The notes: generated by a model not told the origin, from the sequence alone. DNA of 64,000 nt from Typhlomys cinereus (GCA_023101885.1 JALPQD010000514.1:773602-837601); one strand, 5' to 3'; positions 1 to 11,731 are shown, numbered from the stretch's first letter. Made by a program: numbers and translations.

Positions 1-490
1 TTCTTTCTCCCTAAGTAATTTGCTTAACCATGACTATCACAACCAAAGATTGAATAATTGTCATAAGTCTTGGTGTGATGAGCATGGAATATATGTATTT
101 ATATGGAAATGTAATCCTGAGCAATGGATGCAGGAGGGTGTCTGTGTGCTATGTGATAGCCACAACTCTAAAGAATAATGACATCTTTTTTAAAAAAAAA
201 TGAAATCTCTATAAATCAAAGCAGAGTTAAATTAAACCTACCCAGTCATCCACTTGAACACATGAACACAGAAAAAAAATTATTTCAAGAGACGATAAAG
301 TCTAGCACTTGGATGATACATCTTTAGGGCACGTCCCTAAAACACATAATCAGAAAAAGCAAATTGGCAGTATTAATATTGTTATTCTCAAGCCATTACA
401 TTATTGTATAGAAAAACATCAAATAAGGAATTCTTCAACTGTTGCCAAAAACCAAGACTTTTAGTATGAGAAAGGATTTTAAGGGTGCAG
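1..490. other. AT-rich non-repetitive stretch, no gene seen
   Basis: Low-complexity AT-rich sequence with short A runs. No long ORF, splice-bounded exon, RNA gene or recognisable repeat family is visible. It could hold fragments of very old repeats that cannot be recognised by eye. Confidence 0.5.
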
Positions 491-494
491 AGGG

Positions 495-795
495 CAAACT
501 GGGGAGACAGCAGTCAGTAAAGTACTCATCATGCAAGAAGGAAGACCTGAGTCCTATTCCTAGAAGCCACATTCAAAAAGCTAGACATGCCAGCATATGC
601 TCGTAATCATAGTGCTGGGAAGGCAGAAAAGTGCATCTCTGGGGCTTATTGGCCGGCAACCTAGCTCACTTGGTGTGCTATGGATTAGCCTGAGGAACAA
701 CACCCAATACACACACACACACACACACACACAAGTCTGCATGTACACACACCTACATTCATGCAAATAAGTACACACATGCACATAGTCATAGT
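495..795 (+). repeat. tRNA-derived SINE with CA-repeat tail
   Basis: The head 'actggggagacagcagtcag' and the later 'gacctgagtcctattcctag' match, loosely, the tRNA-like head (A-box and B-box region) shared with the copies near 12,190, 32,735 and 48,480. The second half ('gctcacttggtgtgc', 'cctgaggaacaacaccca') resembles the non-tRNA body of the same family. It ends in a (CA)n tract at about 711-733. It is diverged from the other copies, so it is probably an old insertion. Confidence 0.6.
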
Positions 796-799
796 AACG

Positions 800-1555
800 C
801 AAATTAACATTAAAATTATGTTAAATTATCAGAGTAACATCTACTGCTTAATGAAGATATTAAATAGTAATATAATTAAAACATACTTGACATAACTAAG
901 ACATACAGTATAGCCATAATCCAATAACCTAGGTATCAATGAGCTTATGTGTCCAAATTGTATAACATAGATACTATTTTACACTAAAAGAGACTAAAGC
1001 TTCCTGTATAAATGGTTGCTTTCATGTCCAGAACAAGAAATGTTCGAGGTGACTTTAAACTATCTTGACATATAAAAAATACTATACCAAAAGGACCTAA
1101 AGTGCCAAAGTAAAAAGACTCCAATTGGCCAACAATGACATAATTTGAACATCAAAGGAATAACAGCTGTAATTAATTGAAACACATCAAACATACATCA
1201 GTCCATTAGTTAGTAGTGGTACTATGAAAGTTATTAGCCATATGTGGAAAATACAAGGAGTCTACTTGCCATATTTAAACAGAATGAAGGGACAATAAAT
1301 TAAAGAGCCTTACATGTCTGAACTGTACTTAAAATAACTGACAAAGGGAAAATACATGAACAAAAACTGGGCAAGTTATCATATTATCCTATTTGCAAAT
1401 CTTTATCAAAGATAAAGATCCAGGGAGTAATTGTTAATGGCTACTGATATCACAAAGTGCCAACTGTTGCAGAGACATATCACTTAGAAAGTACTAGCAG
1501 GCACATTTGAAGGATCAAACTTCTAGTCCTTATTGTAGAATTCATAAGGAATGTA
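800..1555. other. AT-rich non-repetitive stretch, no gene seen
   Basis: No coding signature or recognisable repeat is seen. Base composition is strongly AT-rich, as in the first 500 bases. Confidence 0.45.
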
Positions 1556-1560
1556 AAAAC

Positions 1561-1905
1561 GGAAGAAAGTAGGGGGGAAGAGAGGGAAGAAAGGAAGGAG
1601 GGAGGAAGGGAGGAGGAAGGAGGGAAGGAGAGAAGGAGGAAGGAGGAAAGGAGGGAGGGAAGAAGGAAAGAAAGAGAGAGAAGAAGAAGGAAGGAAGGAA
1701 GGAAGGAAGGAAGGAAGAAGGCAGGAAGGACGGACAGGCCGTGAGCAGAAGGGAAGGAGGAAGAAGGAGGAGGCAAAGAAAAGAAAAGAAAAGAAAAGAA
1801 AAGAAAAGAAAGGAAGGAAGGAAAAGAAAAGAAAAGAAAAGAAAAGAAAAGAAAAGAAGAAAAAAAGAAAAGAAAAGAAAAGGAAAAGAAAAGAAAAGAA
1901 AGAAA
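1561..1905 (+). repeat. Polypurine microsatellite (GGAA/GGGA, then AAAAG)
   Basis: About 345 bases are almost pure A and G on the + strand. The first half is GGAA and GGGA units and the second half is AAAAG pentamers. Apparent ORFs here (Ser/Phe/Pro-rich on the minus strand, Lys/Arg-rich on the plus strand) are only translations of the simple repeat. Confidence 0.95.
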
Positions 1906-2128
1906 CATGTCATCATCATCATAAATCATAAGACATTACAAGGGGTGCAAGGAAATTCTAGAATATCAAAATCTTGGTTTCTTCATAAATAACTTATACC
2001 TGAACTTAAATCCTAAAATCCCAGAATTTGTAAGGCTGAGGAAAAGACAAGTCTGAATTTGAGATTAACTTGTAAAAAGACGAGAAATCAGTAAATAAAA
2101 GAATTTTTAAAAGATATATCAATATATG

Positions 2129-2510
2129 CAAGATACTCCACACAAGTTAGGGCCGAAGCAATCATAATAGGACTTCGCATGACCTGCGCTATGTCCAACA
2201 CATTATTGACCTCACAAAGTCTAGCATGGACTAAAGGCACTAGGATCCTTGGAGGCTAGGGATTGACAGCCACAGTAGTGTTCCTAAGCTTAAGGGGAAC
2301 ACAGGGTCCTTGCACCTCATCGGAGAGGAGGACCCAGAGGAGAGTTTGGCATGCACAGTAAAGGATGCTCCAGGGATTGAGGGGGGGAGGCACTGGGGGA
2401 TGGGGAGGGAGGGGAGAAGAGAGGAGGGAGCAGAGGGATGGGGGAGGTGGAGGGAGGGAGGGGACCGGTGTATCTGTTAAGTTTGTATGAGCGGAAATAA
2501 TAAATAAAAA
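2129..2510 (+). mobile_element. 5'-truncated L1 3'UTR insertion with target-site duplication
   Basis: Only the end of an L1 3'UTR is present. It matches the younger L1 at 58,380-58,770, sharing 'gacctcacaaagtctagcat', the G-rich tract, 'aagtttgtatgag' and a terminal AATAAA-like A-rich tail. The flanks are an 18-bp direct repeat, 'aagatatatcaatatatg' at 2,111-2,128 and the same with one mismatch at 2,511-2,528. This marks a target-primed insertion. There is no coding capacity. Confidence 0.92.
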
Positions 2511-2529
2511 AAGATATATCAATACATGT

Positions 2530-4110
2530 ATAGGCTTATTGAAGTCTTAGGTTTTTTTTAAAATCAATTATCCACAATTATGAAAAAAATAGATAAATTT
2601 GAGTACTAATTAAAAATCTCATACAAGTAAAGAAATTGGGCTCAGTTAGGTGCTTTCTGTGGTAACGTGCGTTCCATCCCCAGGTTTCAATCAGGAGGCA
2701 TTTGAGAACATGCATGTCTATATCGCTTTTTTAACATTCAAATTATCTCCATTGGCCTACCTTTAATGAGTATGTTAGATTAACAATCCAGGTTAGGAGC
2801 CATTTGAAAATGAGTCCTAGGTTACAAGAATAAATCATACTACAAGAGTGACATAGTTCCCTGATGATGTTGTATATCATTTGTCAATGGATTTTAATAA
2901 ACACTAGGTGGCATAAGGATTGCTTTATACTAAATAGGGAGAAAGAGAAGATGGATTATCTTGCTGATACTTGTAATGCCATCCATCCATGCTGTGAATG
3001 ATGACATCATTTTTGAAATGATATCATTTTTCCCAATAGAAAAAAAATAAATATCTTTTTTCATCTTAAAATTGCAGTGCTACCTTGCAAGATAGGTCTA
3101 CCTAACTTGATTTGTTAAAGTCTCTTTTTACTTAACAATAATTATCCTTGCATTTGTTCATCTTCCAGTTAATTTTTTTTAGCATGATTATACCCTGACC
3201 AGAAAAAGAAAGCTAAAGTAAGCCTTGCATGGTTATGTAGAAGACAGAATTCTGTATTTTTCAAACTAGACTGATACAAAATATTCTGTACGTTGCAAAA
3301 ATTAATATGAAGTAGCCCTGAGCCTTTTCTCTAATAACTGCACATTGCTTCCAGCTTCTGGCTCTTCTATCGTTAATTGGTTCTAAATCTTATTGGACTT
3401 ATCTCCAAGTTCCTTTCAACCGGTTTTGTGCTGAACCAAAATAATATATCGATTTTTTTAACAGTACATGACTAATTTAGGAAATCACTGACATTTTCAT
3501 TAACGGGTTCTGGTTTAAATATTCAAATTTAAAGCCCATTATTTTAGACAAGAAATAAACGCAGGCTCCAATGACTCAGAAGAAAGAAAAGTAGATTTGG
3601 ATGTCTGGATAGCATCCTATTGATGTTTATCAGCCCACGCAATTCAGTTCTCAGGGTTTGAGTATCCCTCACTCATTCATTCCTTCCTTGCATAATATTT
3701 CTACACCCTGAGGGTGTGGGGGGGGCAGACAGGTGAAGCTACAGATAGGGATACAGAGGTGAGGGCAGTATCGCACCCCCGCAGAGACATCTGAGTTAGA
3801 AATTTTGGAGACTAACAGGAGGAAGTGTGGGGAGTTGAGTGGAGGTGCCTACAGTAAAGATAAATTTAGTGGTGCTGAGGAAAGCCAGAATACCATGGAG
3901 AAGCTTGGTGTGGAATGAAGAAGGAACAAGGAAGTAGACAGGCACACCCATCGCTTGGGAAGTTGGAACAAAGAAATTCCTTAGAACTTCCATTTGTCAG
4001 TACAGTGGAGCATCCTAGCTTTGGTGTCCAGATCCGTGGGATTATGGGAACATCCACCACATTCTGTGGTATTTAAATATGATATATTTAAAGCCTATGA
4101 TACCTGGTGG
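2530..4110. other. Mostly unique sequence, possible SINE fragment at 2,640-2,740
   Basis: A weak tRNA-SINE head is seen around 2,640 ('gggctcagttaggtgc' followed by 'gttccatccccagg'). The rest is AT-rich, apparently single-copy DNA. A short C/G run lies at 3,715-3,726. The small open frames between 3,796 and 4,060 on the minus strand have no recognisable domain. Confidence 0.4.
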
Positions 4111-4118
4111 CTATGACT

Positions 4119-4545
4119 CATGTTCCCATTACCGTAATAAAAACATGACCCAAGCAATTTAGGGGAAAAAGAGAATTATTTATTTATATTATTTATTATA
4201 TTATTCTAACTTATGATTTGGGGTTACAGTCATTACTACGTCAAGAGAGTTCCTCTCAATACCAGGAGCTGAGGGAACTGGTTTCACCGTAACTACAGGA
4301 AGATTAGGAAGAGGGGAAAGGACTGAAGCATACCATCTAGCTTGCCAGTCTGCCCAACTACCAACTAGTTCACTTGCCATTTTATCCACCCTTCTGAGGA
4401 ATGGTCCCAACCACTCTGGGCTGGGTCTTCCCATATGAATTATGCTCAGATTATCTCCTATAGGCTTGCCTTAACTGCTTAATTCCTGACAGGTGTTCCT
4501 AAAGGCTCAGTTCTCAATTGTCGGATTGATACCTGAAACTAGATA
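4119..4545 (-). repeat. LTR-like dispersed repeat, family A copy 1 (antisense)
   Basis: One of at least five related blocks in the window, the others being 4,546, 15,548, 27,140 and 62,765. Shared landmarks are 'caagcaatttagggg' near the start, 'ggagctgagggaactgg' mid-way, 'aatggtcccaaccactctgg' and 'ctcaattgtcggattgat' near the end. Read on the minus strand it ends in an AATAAA-type signal near the terminus, as LTRs of the MaLR/ERVL group do. The family name is uncertain. Confidence 0.6.
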
Positions 4546-4950
4546 GGATGCAGTTTCCCTACATGCTGCTGATAAATTCATAGCCAAGCAGCTTAGGGGA
4601 ACAAAGGGATATATTCTGGCTTACAATTATCCAGTGAAAGTCTTCATCCAGCCTGGCAGGAGAGTCCACACCAACACGGGGAGCCAGGGAACTGGCCATA
4701 CCCTATCCTCAGAAAATGCTGAGAGAGGGACAAACCTCATTTGCCTGACTGCAGGTCTTTCCAAATATGCTAGAACACTGAATAAGCTCCGTTCATCTCA
4801 TTCACCTGCCAGGGAATGGTCCCACACACTATGGACTGGGTCTCCAGTCAGATGATCTCCTAGAAACTTGCTTAGGGCTTGCCCTGTCTAACCAGTCTTC
4901 ACAGATATGCCTAAAATCCAGCCTGTAGTTATCTAGTCCATACCTACATC
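4546..4950 (-). repeat. LTR-like dispersed repeat, family A copy 2 (antisense)
   Basis: Adjacent to copy 1 and in the same orientation. It shares 'aagcagcttaggggaaca', 'caggagagtccacaccaaca', 'ccagggaactggcc', 'aatggtcccacacactatgg' and the terminal region with copy 1 and with the copy at 15,548. The two lie head to tail, so they are either independent insertions or a remnant of a tandem or provirus-like arrangement. No ERV internal coding sequence lies between them. Confidence 0.6.
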
Positions 4951-6045
4951 TATCACAAACTTGCACACCTGGTCCATACTCAGCATTCTGAAAGTGAACA
5001 GTGACATTATTATCCGCTTATACTTTGTCTTTCTCAAATGACACTTGCAATAAAAGCCCCAGGGGAGATCTCTGAGATTTAAAAGAGCATTTATGATTCT
5101 TGCTTTTACAAAGGAGAAAGTTGGAATCCACACAGGACATGAGTACAGAACCAGTTGCCCTGACTTCCCAGTCAGCCATCTTTGGACTATTTCTATTTTA
5201 GCTTCTCTCTGAACAAGCAAGGCATTTCAACAGTCTGGGGACTTGTACAGATTTATTTATCTCTCCGCTCAAGATGCCAGGTTTCCCTTTGGGTTTTTCC
5301 CCTCTTATTCCAACAGATCGATCGCATACAGAAGCAGTTCCTCTCCTATAAGCCTTCTTTTCTGGAGGTTCAAGGTTATGAATGTCCTGACAGTCAACGA
5401 CCTGTTCCAGTGAGGACCAGGAAGTATTTTTAATCATTTTTATGGCCACCAAAGTCTCTTCCCTGTCATTCCTCCATTACTTCAGATTTTCTGAGCTAAA
5501 GCTTTCTTTATAAGCTATTTCTCAAGAAATCCTTAAAGCTTTGCGAGAAACTGCAGACCTCAAATGAAAAGCCAAGGCATCTTAGGCTAAAAGCTAAAAC
5601 CTGAAAATTTAGAGGTAGAACTATTCCTAGCCTACTTTTTACTTGAATGGCAGATAATAAAGAGAAACTTAGGTAGCTTTTGAAGGCAGAGGGAAGGAGG
5701 GTGATGGGCCTTCAGGGACATCTTGCAACAGTCTCCCCACATTTAGACACTTTAGAGCTGACCTCTCTGCAACTTCAAATGGTCAGATAAGATGCGCTTC
5801 CTCTAGCTGCTGTGCAGGTGGGTGTGCGGCGACAAGGAATGGCTCCAGCTTAATTCTCTCCCTAGCAGTTCTTTGATCCAGAAGGAGGAACGAGTCGTTT
5901 TCATCCTGAAGGCCGCTGGAAAGTTCCACTGAGATGCCAATGTTGTTCCTGGTTCTATATGTCAAACTTCCCTACCACACCAACACAAGGTTGTTTGTTT
6001 GTTTCCTCAATCTTCTCTACCTCGGTTGTTTGGGGAACATGCATA
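4951..6045. other. Unique sequence, no gene supported
   Basis: Moderately mixed composition without an obvious repeat family. Several short open frames (60 to 95 codons) occur on both strands but have no recognisable domain, and no convincing splice-flanked exon is seen. Confidence 0.4.
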
Positions 6046-6049
6046 GAAC

Positions 6050-6385
6050 TTGGACTTCATGTTGCTGTTAGAAAATACCTTGGCCCAAGCAACTTAAGGG
6101 AGAAAGACTTTATTATTTGGCTTGCAGTTCTAGAGGAGATACAGTCCACTGTGGCACAGAAAGCATGGTAACAGAAGCAGGAGACCATCACATTACAGCA
6201 GCTGTCAGGAGGGAGAGAGAGGACAGCCAGGTTAGCAAACATGCCCCCAGAGACATACTTCCTCCAGCAACTCTCCACTATCTGAAGGTTCTATAACTTT
6301 CCCCAAAGCACCACCAGCTAGAGACTCAGTATTCAAATATATGAGCCCGTGAGACGCAATTCACATTCAAACTATGCTACCTTAC
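6050..6385 (-). repeat. MaLR/MT-type LTR, antisense (family B)
   Basis: Contains 'gcaacttaagggagaaagac', then a tttatt block, a 'cagttctagaggagatacag' block, and 'acttcctccagcaactctcc' near the far end. The same order is seen at 25,394, 28,422, 31,345 and 35,128. On the minus strand the AATAAA-type signal lies near the end, as in rodent MT/ORR1-like LTRs of the ERVL-MaLR class. Confidence 0.7.
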
Positions 6386-7185
6386 CAGCATTCATGACTC
6401 TTGGTACCTCCTTCCAGCTGCTGTTGCATTTTCCTAAACTAACCCTTGGTCATTTCACCTCCCTTAAGTACGTAGCCATGGCACCTTGCATGGATTCGGT
6501 AGGAACTAAAAAAATGCAAATAGACTCGACATCTCCAGTCTCCAGCCAAAAGTACTTTATATACCAGAAAGACAGTAGATGGGACAGAAAAACAATGCAT
6601 TCCTTTGAAGCCTTTGAAAAACAAGACAGTAACAATGAGGCCATCTATGTCAAATTATGGATCTCAGAATCCTAAGCTTTTAATACAAGCCATAAATTTT
6701 AGCACCAAACTGTCCTTACTTCAAAAACAAACAGAGAAGGAGGTTTTTCTGGGTGGAGAGGAGGTTTTACACTGATGGTTGGGGTTGCTTTTATGATGGA
6801 GAAACCTGTCTACCAAGGGACTCAGACTGCTACACGCAGCACAGTCTGCTCAGCACAAGCCTGTCAGAGGTCTTGCTTTAAGTGCGTTTCCCTGAAAATT
6901 ATCTCTGGCTATTTGCCTTGAATAGTTGTATTTCAAAAATAAGATATTTACTGAGAAAAAAAGTAAAAATGAGAGAAATGGATATTGATGTCAGGCATCA
7001 CATAGGCAGAGATTTCTAGAACAGACGCAGAACACAGTGCTTGGCTTCGTAGATTCTCCTGACTTTTCACGGACCTTGGAATGATTTTTTCCTATAAAGA
7101 TAAATTTTGTAGCTAGAGTACCACCACCAAAAGGTTCCTTTTGCCATAATTGATGAAGCCAGTGGTCCTTTACTACCTCAGACTG
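6386..7185. other. Unique sequence, no gene supported
   Basis: A 108-codon plus-strand open frame (6,349-6,675) starts inside the flanking LTR and resembles no known protein. No other structure is recognised. Confidence 0.4.
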
Positions 7186-7187
7186 CT

Positions 7188-7550
7188 AAGGTTTGGGCCT
7201 GAAATGTCTCCCAAAGACCCTGTGCTAAAGATTTGGTCCACTGCTTGTGACACTATTGGCAAGGGCCAATTTTGAGGAGGTGAGGTCTGGTGGCAGGAAG
7301 TGAGATCACAGGGGGAATGTCCTTAAAGTGGATATTGAGATCTTGGCACCTTCTGCATCTCTGCTTCTTGGTTATATTGAAGCGCTCTTCCAATGCATTG
7401 TGGGATGACAAGCCCCTAAACAACAGGGCCAAGCAACCATGAACTGAAATTTCTGAAATCATGACCAAAGTAAATAAATGATGCTTCCTCCTATTAAGTT
7501 GTTTGTCTTAAGGTATTTTTCCATAACCACACAAAGTATTGGATGAAAAA
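7188..7550 (+). repeat. MaLR-type LTR (sense)
   Basis: The layout is typical of an MLT/MST/MT-like LTR. It has a 'tttgggcctgaaatgtctcc' start, 'tttgaggaggtgaggtctgg', a 'gtgagatcacagggggaatg' block, then an AAATAAATG polyadenylation-like stretch near 7,470 and a T-rich end. No internal ERV sequence is next to it, so it is a solo LTR. Confidence 0.65.
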
Positions 7551-7915
7551 TGTAAATTTAATATTTTTTGTCTGTTGCACTCTGATCAGGAGCTGTTGTG
7601 AGAAATTGACTCACTCCCATCCCTGCTTGGGACTTGAATTTCTCATGATCCTCAAGCTGCTTAAGGCACAATATTACACACAAGTCTCAAAATCTACATG
7701 AAATGGGCTCTTCTGTTCCTCAAACCAGAGTCGAGTGATTGACTGCATTTGGTTTATTTGAAGCACCTGTGAACTCATGACTGGTCACTACACTTCTCTG
7801 TGAGAAATTACATGTCTTTTGTCCCAGGATGACATCTAGGCATTGGCTTCCTGGATATTCAGTGTCAAATTTGTACCTTAATGTAATACATGCAGGTGGT
7901 TTTTATGGCATGGTT
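7551..7915. other. Unique sequence
   Basis: No repeat family, RNA gene or coding exon is recognised. Confidence 0.35.
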
Positions 7916-7919
7916 TTTG

Positions 7920-8440
7920 CTCATTTGTTTTTTACTTAATAATTTAAAAAATGTTTTTCTAGTTTTATAAGCATATTGAGTTCTTAAACCAACCGCTCTC
8001 CTTTCCCCCTCCTTCCCAGCCCCTCTCATCACCTTTCATTAATCCCACTCCCTCCCACCCTCCTGTCTGTCCCCTTCTATGGGCCCCGGGTTTCCTCTAG
8101 CTTGTCTACTCTTATAGGGGTTCCAGCCTCTGTGGTATACCAAATGGTTCCTCCTCGAGCTGCCCCACTGATAATAGCATTCCCCTTCATTCATCCAGCC
8201 CTAGTCCACAAGATTTCCACTGCATGTAATTAATTATCTCTCCTGAGATCCTTGCCAGTCTATGGGGGCATGTTGGTATGTCAGTCTTTATGCAGGCCTG
8301 GTAAGGACAAGCCTCATTGCAATGAGTTCCTGGATACAGCAACCCTGCTTTGAATGGAGTGTCTTGTCCAACGATGGACCTTCCCATCTTTGGGCTTTTA
8401 CAATCTTACTGCCCTATGGGCATGTTTTAAAAGCTCAAAT
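7920..8440 (-). repeat. Probable antisense 3'UTR of an older L1
   Basis: A T-rich start is followed by a long C/T-rich tract ('ctctcctttccccctccttc') and then a mixed region ending 'gggcttttacaatcttactg'. This is the reverse of an L1 3'UTR with its purine-rich block and A-rich tail. It is diverged from the L1 copies at 2,129 and 58,300, so it would be an older subfamily. Assignment is by layout rather than close identity. Confidence 0.45.
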
Positions 8441-9210
8441 TTTATTCCACTTTAAAGATGAGCTAAGTAGGCGGAATCCAAACATATTTATCTCCAAAAA
8501 CCAGTTTCTCAATCATTCAGGTGCATTGCTTCCAAATATGCTAGAAGGTAAAGATTAATCACAAAAGAGAGATAATTGGAACTTAAAAAAATACAGTTCT
8601 AAGGTGAATTGTGAAAGACATGTTAAAACAAAAATTTTTATGCTGATAAAAATTAGAAAGGCAAGTTTGTTTTGTTGTTACAAAAACAAAACATTTATAG
8701 TCACTAATAAGTAGATTTTTTAAAGTTAGCTTGGACTGGGAAGTATGCTGCTAGGTCAGAGAGAAGGTCTTCAAGAGTTATTTTTCCATGCTTTTACATG
8801 TTTTACAGTGTTGCTACTGACCTTGTATTTTCTCTGGCTCTAAGTTCTTTTTATTATTATAGGAACATTATATATTGCTTTTAGTCATGTGAAAATCTTT
8901 CAGGAATAAATAATGCTATAAACTTACAAAGAATTCTGTCAGTTATGGAATGCCATTGAGACAGTCAGAGCTTTTCTTTCTAGGAGGCTAATACTCAGGC
9001 AAAATGCAATGCCTCTTTAGAAAAATGGATCGGATGTGAAGTAACAGCATGCATGGTAATTATCATGCAGTTCTTTGCCTGCAGCCTTGCAATACTCTAA
9101 TCCATCTAGTATCTTGAAATTAATTATCTGTCTTAAGCATAGATTAGATCACATTACTTACATAATTTACATAATCATATTACTTATATAATTATCTGTC
9201 TTAAACAAAG
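8441..9210. other. AT-rich unique sequence
   Basis: No gene or repeat recognised. A partial duplication of about 20 bases ('aattatctgtcttaa') occurs near 9,120 and 9,190. Confidence 0.35.
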
Positions 9211-9214
9211 AAGA

Positions 9215-9500
9215 GATCATTTTATTTCCCTGCTCAGACACCTTTAGTTGCCTCTATTATAAAACAAAAGTCAAGCTTCTAAGCATGACATTCAAAGTCT
9301 TCACAATACGCCAGCTTACCGGTCAGCCTTGAGCTCCATTCCTACCCCCAGTGTTTCATTCTGCAACAAAATTACCGCTATGTGCTTCTGGAAAGGCTTC
9401 TTCTTCCATCCTGACTTTCAGGACTTCTCCCTCTCCTTACTCCAAAAACTACAGCAATAACCCTCATTGAACTTCCTGACCTAACATTTCTCCCAGACTG
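9215..9500 (+). repeat. Ancient L2 3' end
   Basis: The order 'cctgctcagacacctttag', 'aagcatgacattcaaagtct' (followed by 'tcacaat') and 'ccttgagctccattcctacc' follows the well-known L2 3' region (CTGCTCA..., ...CATTCAAGGCCCT...CAATCTGG..., ...CTCCAGCC...). It is highly diverged, as expected for an element predating the mammalian radiation. Confidence 0.7.
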
Positions 9501-9664
9501 GGTTAATTTAAGAAAATGACCTCATTAGGAATTATGCATATTTTATAACAACAAAACAAACTTACCTTATAAATGTTTATCACCCACAGAAATTCTAGTT
9601 GCATCACTTTTTGTCAAGTTCAACTTAAGACCTTTATCTTTAGCACACCATGGGCTTCCTTAGT

Positions 9665-9795
9665 GATGGCAGGATAGTTCAGTAGATAAGCATTAGCTTC
9701 CAAATCTCATGACCCAAGTTCCATCCCAGGAAACCCACATGGTAGAAGGAAAAAAATCAATTTAGGAAACTTGTTCTCTGATGTCCAACCATGTG
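9665..9795 (+). repeat. tRNA-derived SINE fragment
   Basis: 'ggatagttcagtagataagc' followed by 'cccaagttccatcccaggaa' fits a tRNA-like A-box and B-box spacing. The continuation 'cccacatggtagaaggaaa' matches the bodies of the SINEs at 58,811 and 59,008. Confidence 0.65.
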
Positions 9796-9859
9796 CCATG
9801 GTATGAATGTTTCTCCCCCCCCCAACATATTTGGAAGTGATAAACATTAATGATTAAGA

Positions 9860-9965
9860 GGCTGGACTTTGGAGATAACTGAATTTGGATTTATCCTTTT
9901 TACTTCCCATTTAAAATGAGATAATATTTGAGATTATTAAAATAAGTCTGTGAATTCATTGTTCA
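9860..9965 (+). repeat. Possible MIR fragment
   Basis: 'aagaggctggactttggaga' and 'cccatttaaaatgagataat' resemble the middle and 3' part of MIR. It is short and diverged. Confidence 0.35.
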
Positions 9966-10507
9966 TGAATTCTTTGTCACTTTAACGGGCAGAATCTATA
10001 TACTGTCCTCTTGAATCTAGACATGACTATTATTTATTTATAATCAGTATCGTGCAAAAGAATGACACTTGGCTACCTCTGATGTGAAATTTTTAAAAAA
10101 GTTATACAGCTTCTGGCCTGTTCTCTCAGATATTCACTTTTGGAGCTTTTAAGTGAGGCTAAGAAAAACAATTTCTCTGAGACAGCAGTCCTATAAGGAA
10201 GTGAGGTCCCGTGATGATGTTATGGGTCAGGTGTTCCAGTAGGAAGCCCAGCCTTAGCCAACACCAACTCATGGACACTTAGATGAATATAGTGTAAATG
10301 CTCATTCCATCTCTCAACCGTGAAGCTCCTGGAAGCTTCCAGTTGAAGACTCAGATACTGGAGAGCAGAGAGAAGTCGTTTACTCCTGCTTTGCTATATC
10401 CAAATTCCTGAGCCACAGTGCATAAGAATTTAGGAGGGGTGGGATGACTTTTTAGGTAGCAATAACAATTTAAGCAAAAACTCAGTAGCTAGAAGCAGTC
10501 ATATGGC

Positions 10508-10640
10508 ACTGAAAACTTTACCAGGCCAAGAAATACAGACCCAGCTACTGAGATGCTGAGGCAGGAGGATTACAAATTCAAGTAGCTGGAGAACCTTAAT
10601 CAGACTCAAAAATAAAAGGCAGAAAGGAGATGGGGCTGTA
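10508..10640 (+). repeat. B1-like (7SL-derived) SINE
   Basis: 'cccagctactgagatgctga' followed by 'ggcaggaggattacaaattc' is the Alu/B1 central motif. It ends with 'agactcaaaaataaaagg', the usual A-rich tail. Confidence 0.75.
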
Positions 10641-10689
10641 GCTTGCCTACTATGGGAATTAACTTTAGTTGACTGAAGGAACTCCTATT

Positions 10690-11000
10690 CATTAGTGTCT
10701 ATGAAGGACTTTTAAAAGAGGATCAACTAAATTTGGGTAGCAACACCCCATGCACTGGATGAAAAGGGGGAAAAAAGAAACCCTGTTAAATGCCTCCCTC
10801 CTCCTTCTCTACTTCCTGGTCAGCAATATATGAGCAAACAGCCTCCCACCACCATGAGTGGGTACTGACCTTGCCACCATGCCTTACCCATCAAGACGAC
10901 TGAATCTTCTGAACTAGGAGCCAAAACCCTTCTTGCCTCCCTTACACTGCTTTTTATAAGCTAGCTGGTCATGGCAATGGAAATATATACTAATATATCC
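10690..11000 (+). repeat. MaLR/MT-type LTR (sense), decayed
   Basis: 'gtactgaccttgccaccatg', 'tgaatcttctgaactaggag' and 'gagccaaaacccttcttgcc' match the 3' half of rodent MT/ORR1-like LTRs, followed by a terminal 'ctggtcatggcaatggaaat'. The 5' part is diverged. Confidence 0.55.
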
Positions 11001-11060
11001 CGAGTGCATGAATCCCTTGGTTCAATCCCCAGTGTTGCAAAAAGAATAAAGAAAAGAAAA
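11001..11060 (+). repeat. ID-like SINE fragment
   Basis: 'cgagtgcatgaatcccttgg' followed by 'ttcaatccccagtgttgcaa' and an A-rich tail is the 3' part of an ID/BC1-like element. Confidence 0.55.
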
Positions 11061-11457
11061 TCTAAAACGTGTATTGTGGGTGTTGAGACCACTGTTTAGC
11101 AGTAAGTAACTGGACGGTCAAGATTCTGTAGTAGAAGTTTGACAATGCCAGGCAAAGTCATTAGTGAGGGATTAAAGAAAAATCAAGGAAATGTTCCAAG
11201 AAGTTAAAGAAAAAACGTCCTTTACCTAGCAGTGGAGAGTTTGGCTGTAGTGTTCACACGTTTATTTGAAAGAAGAGGAAACCTACCCAAGGAATTGCTG
11301 ACCTAGTTCAGCAGATTTTCCTATGAAATATTAAAATAACCACCTGCCTTCTTCTTAATGCTTCTGATAAGACACAAGAACAGACAGCAGAACTACCATG
11401 CTAGCTCTACAAAACTCTGGGGACCACAAAATAGGCAGAAATTGCTAGGATCATGGT

Positions 11458-11731
11458 CTGGCCAGTGGGTTCAGTGGTTATAAGCACAACCTTGAGTTAA
11501 AACCATGGAGCCCATACTAGGAAAGATGAAAGGGGTAGTCCCATGCTGTCATCCCAGCACTCGTGTGGTGTCAGGGGAGATCAGTCCGAGGCTCCTACAC
11601 ACAACAGTGTGCAGCAGAAACAGGAAAGGCCTGCCTCCAAAGCCAAGCGAAAAGCAGAGCTTATACCCTGAGATGTTGTCCTCTGACCCCTCTGGATGAG
11701 TAATGTGACATGTGCATCCCCTGCTCATGGG

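Noticed and set aside
1480..1992. Long open frames over the polypurine tract (Phe/Ser/Pro-rich and Lys/Arg-rich)
   Set aside because: They are direct translations of a microsatellite on each strand, with no domain, promoter or splice context.
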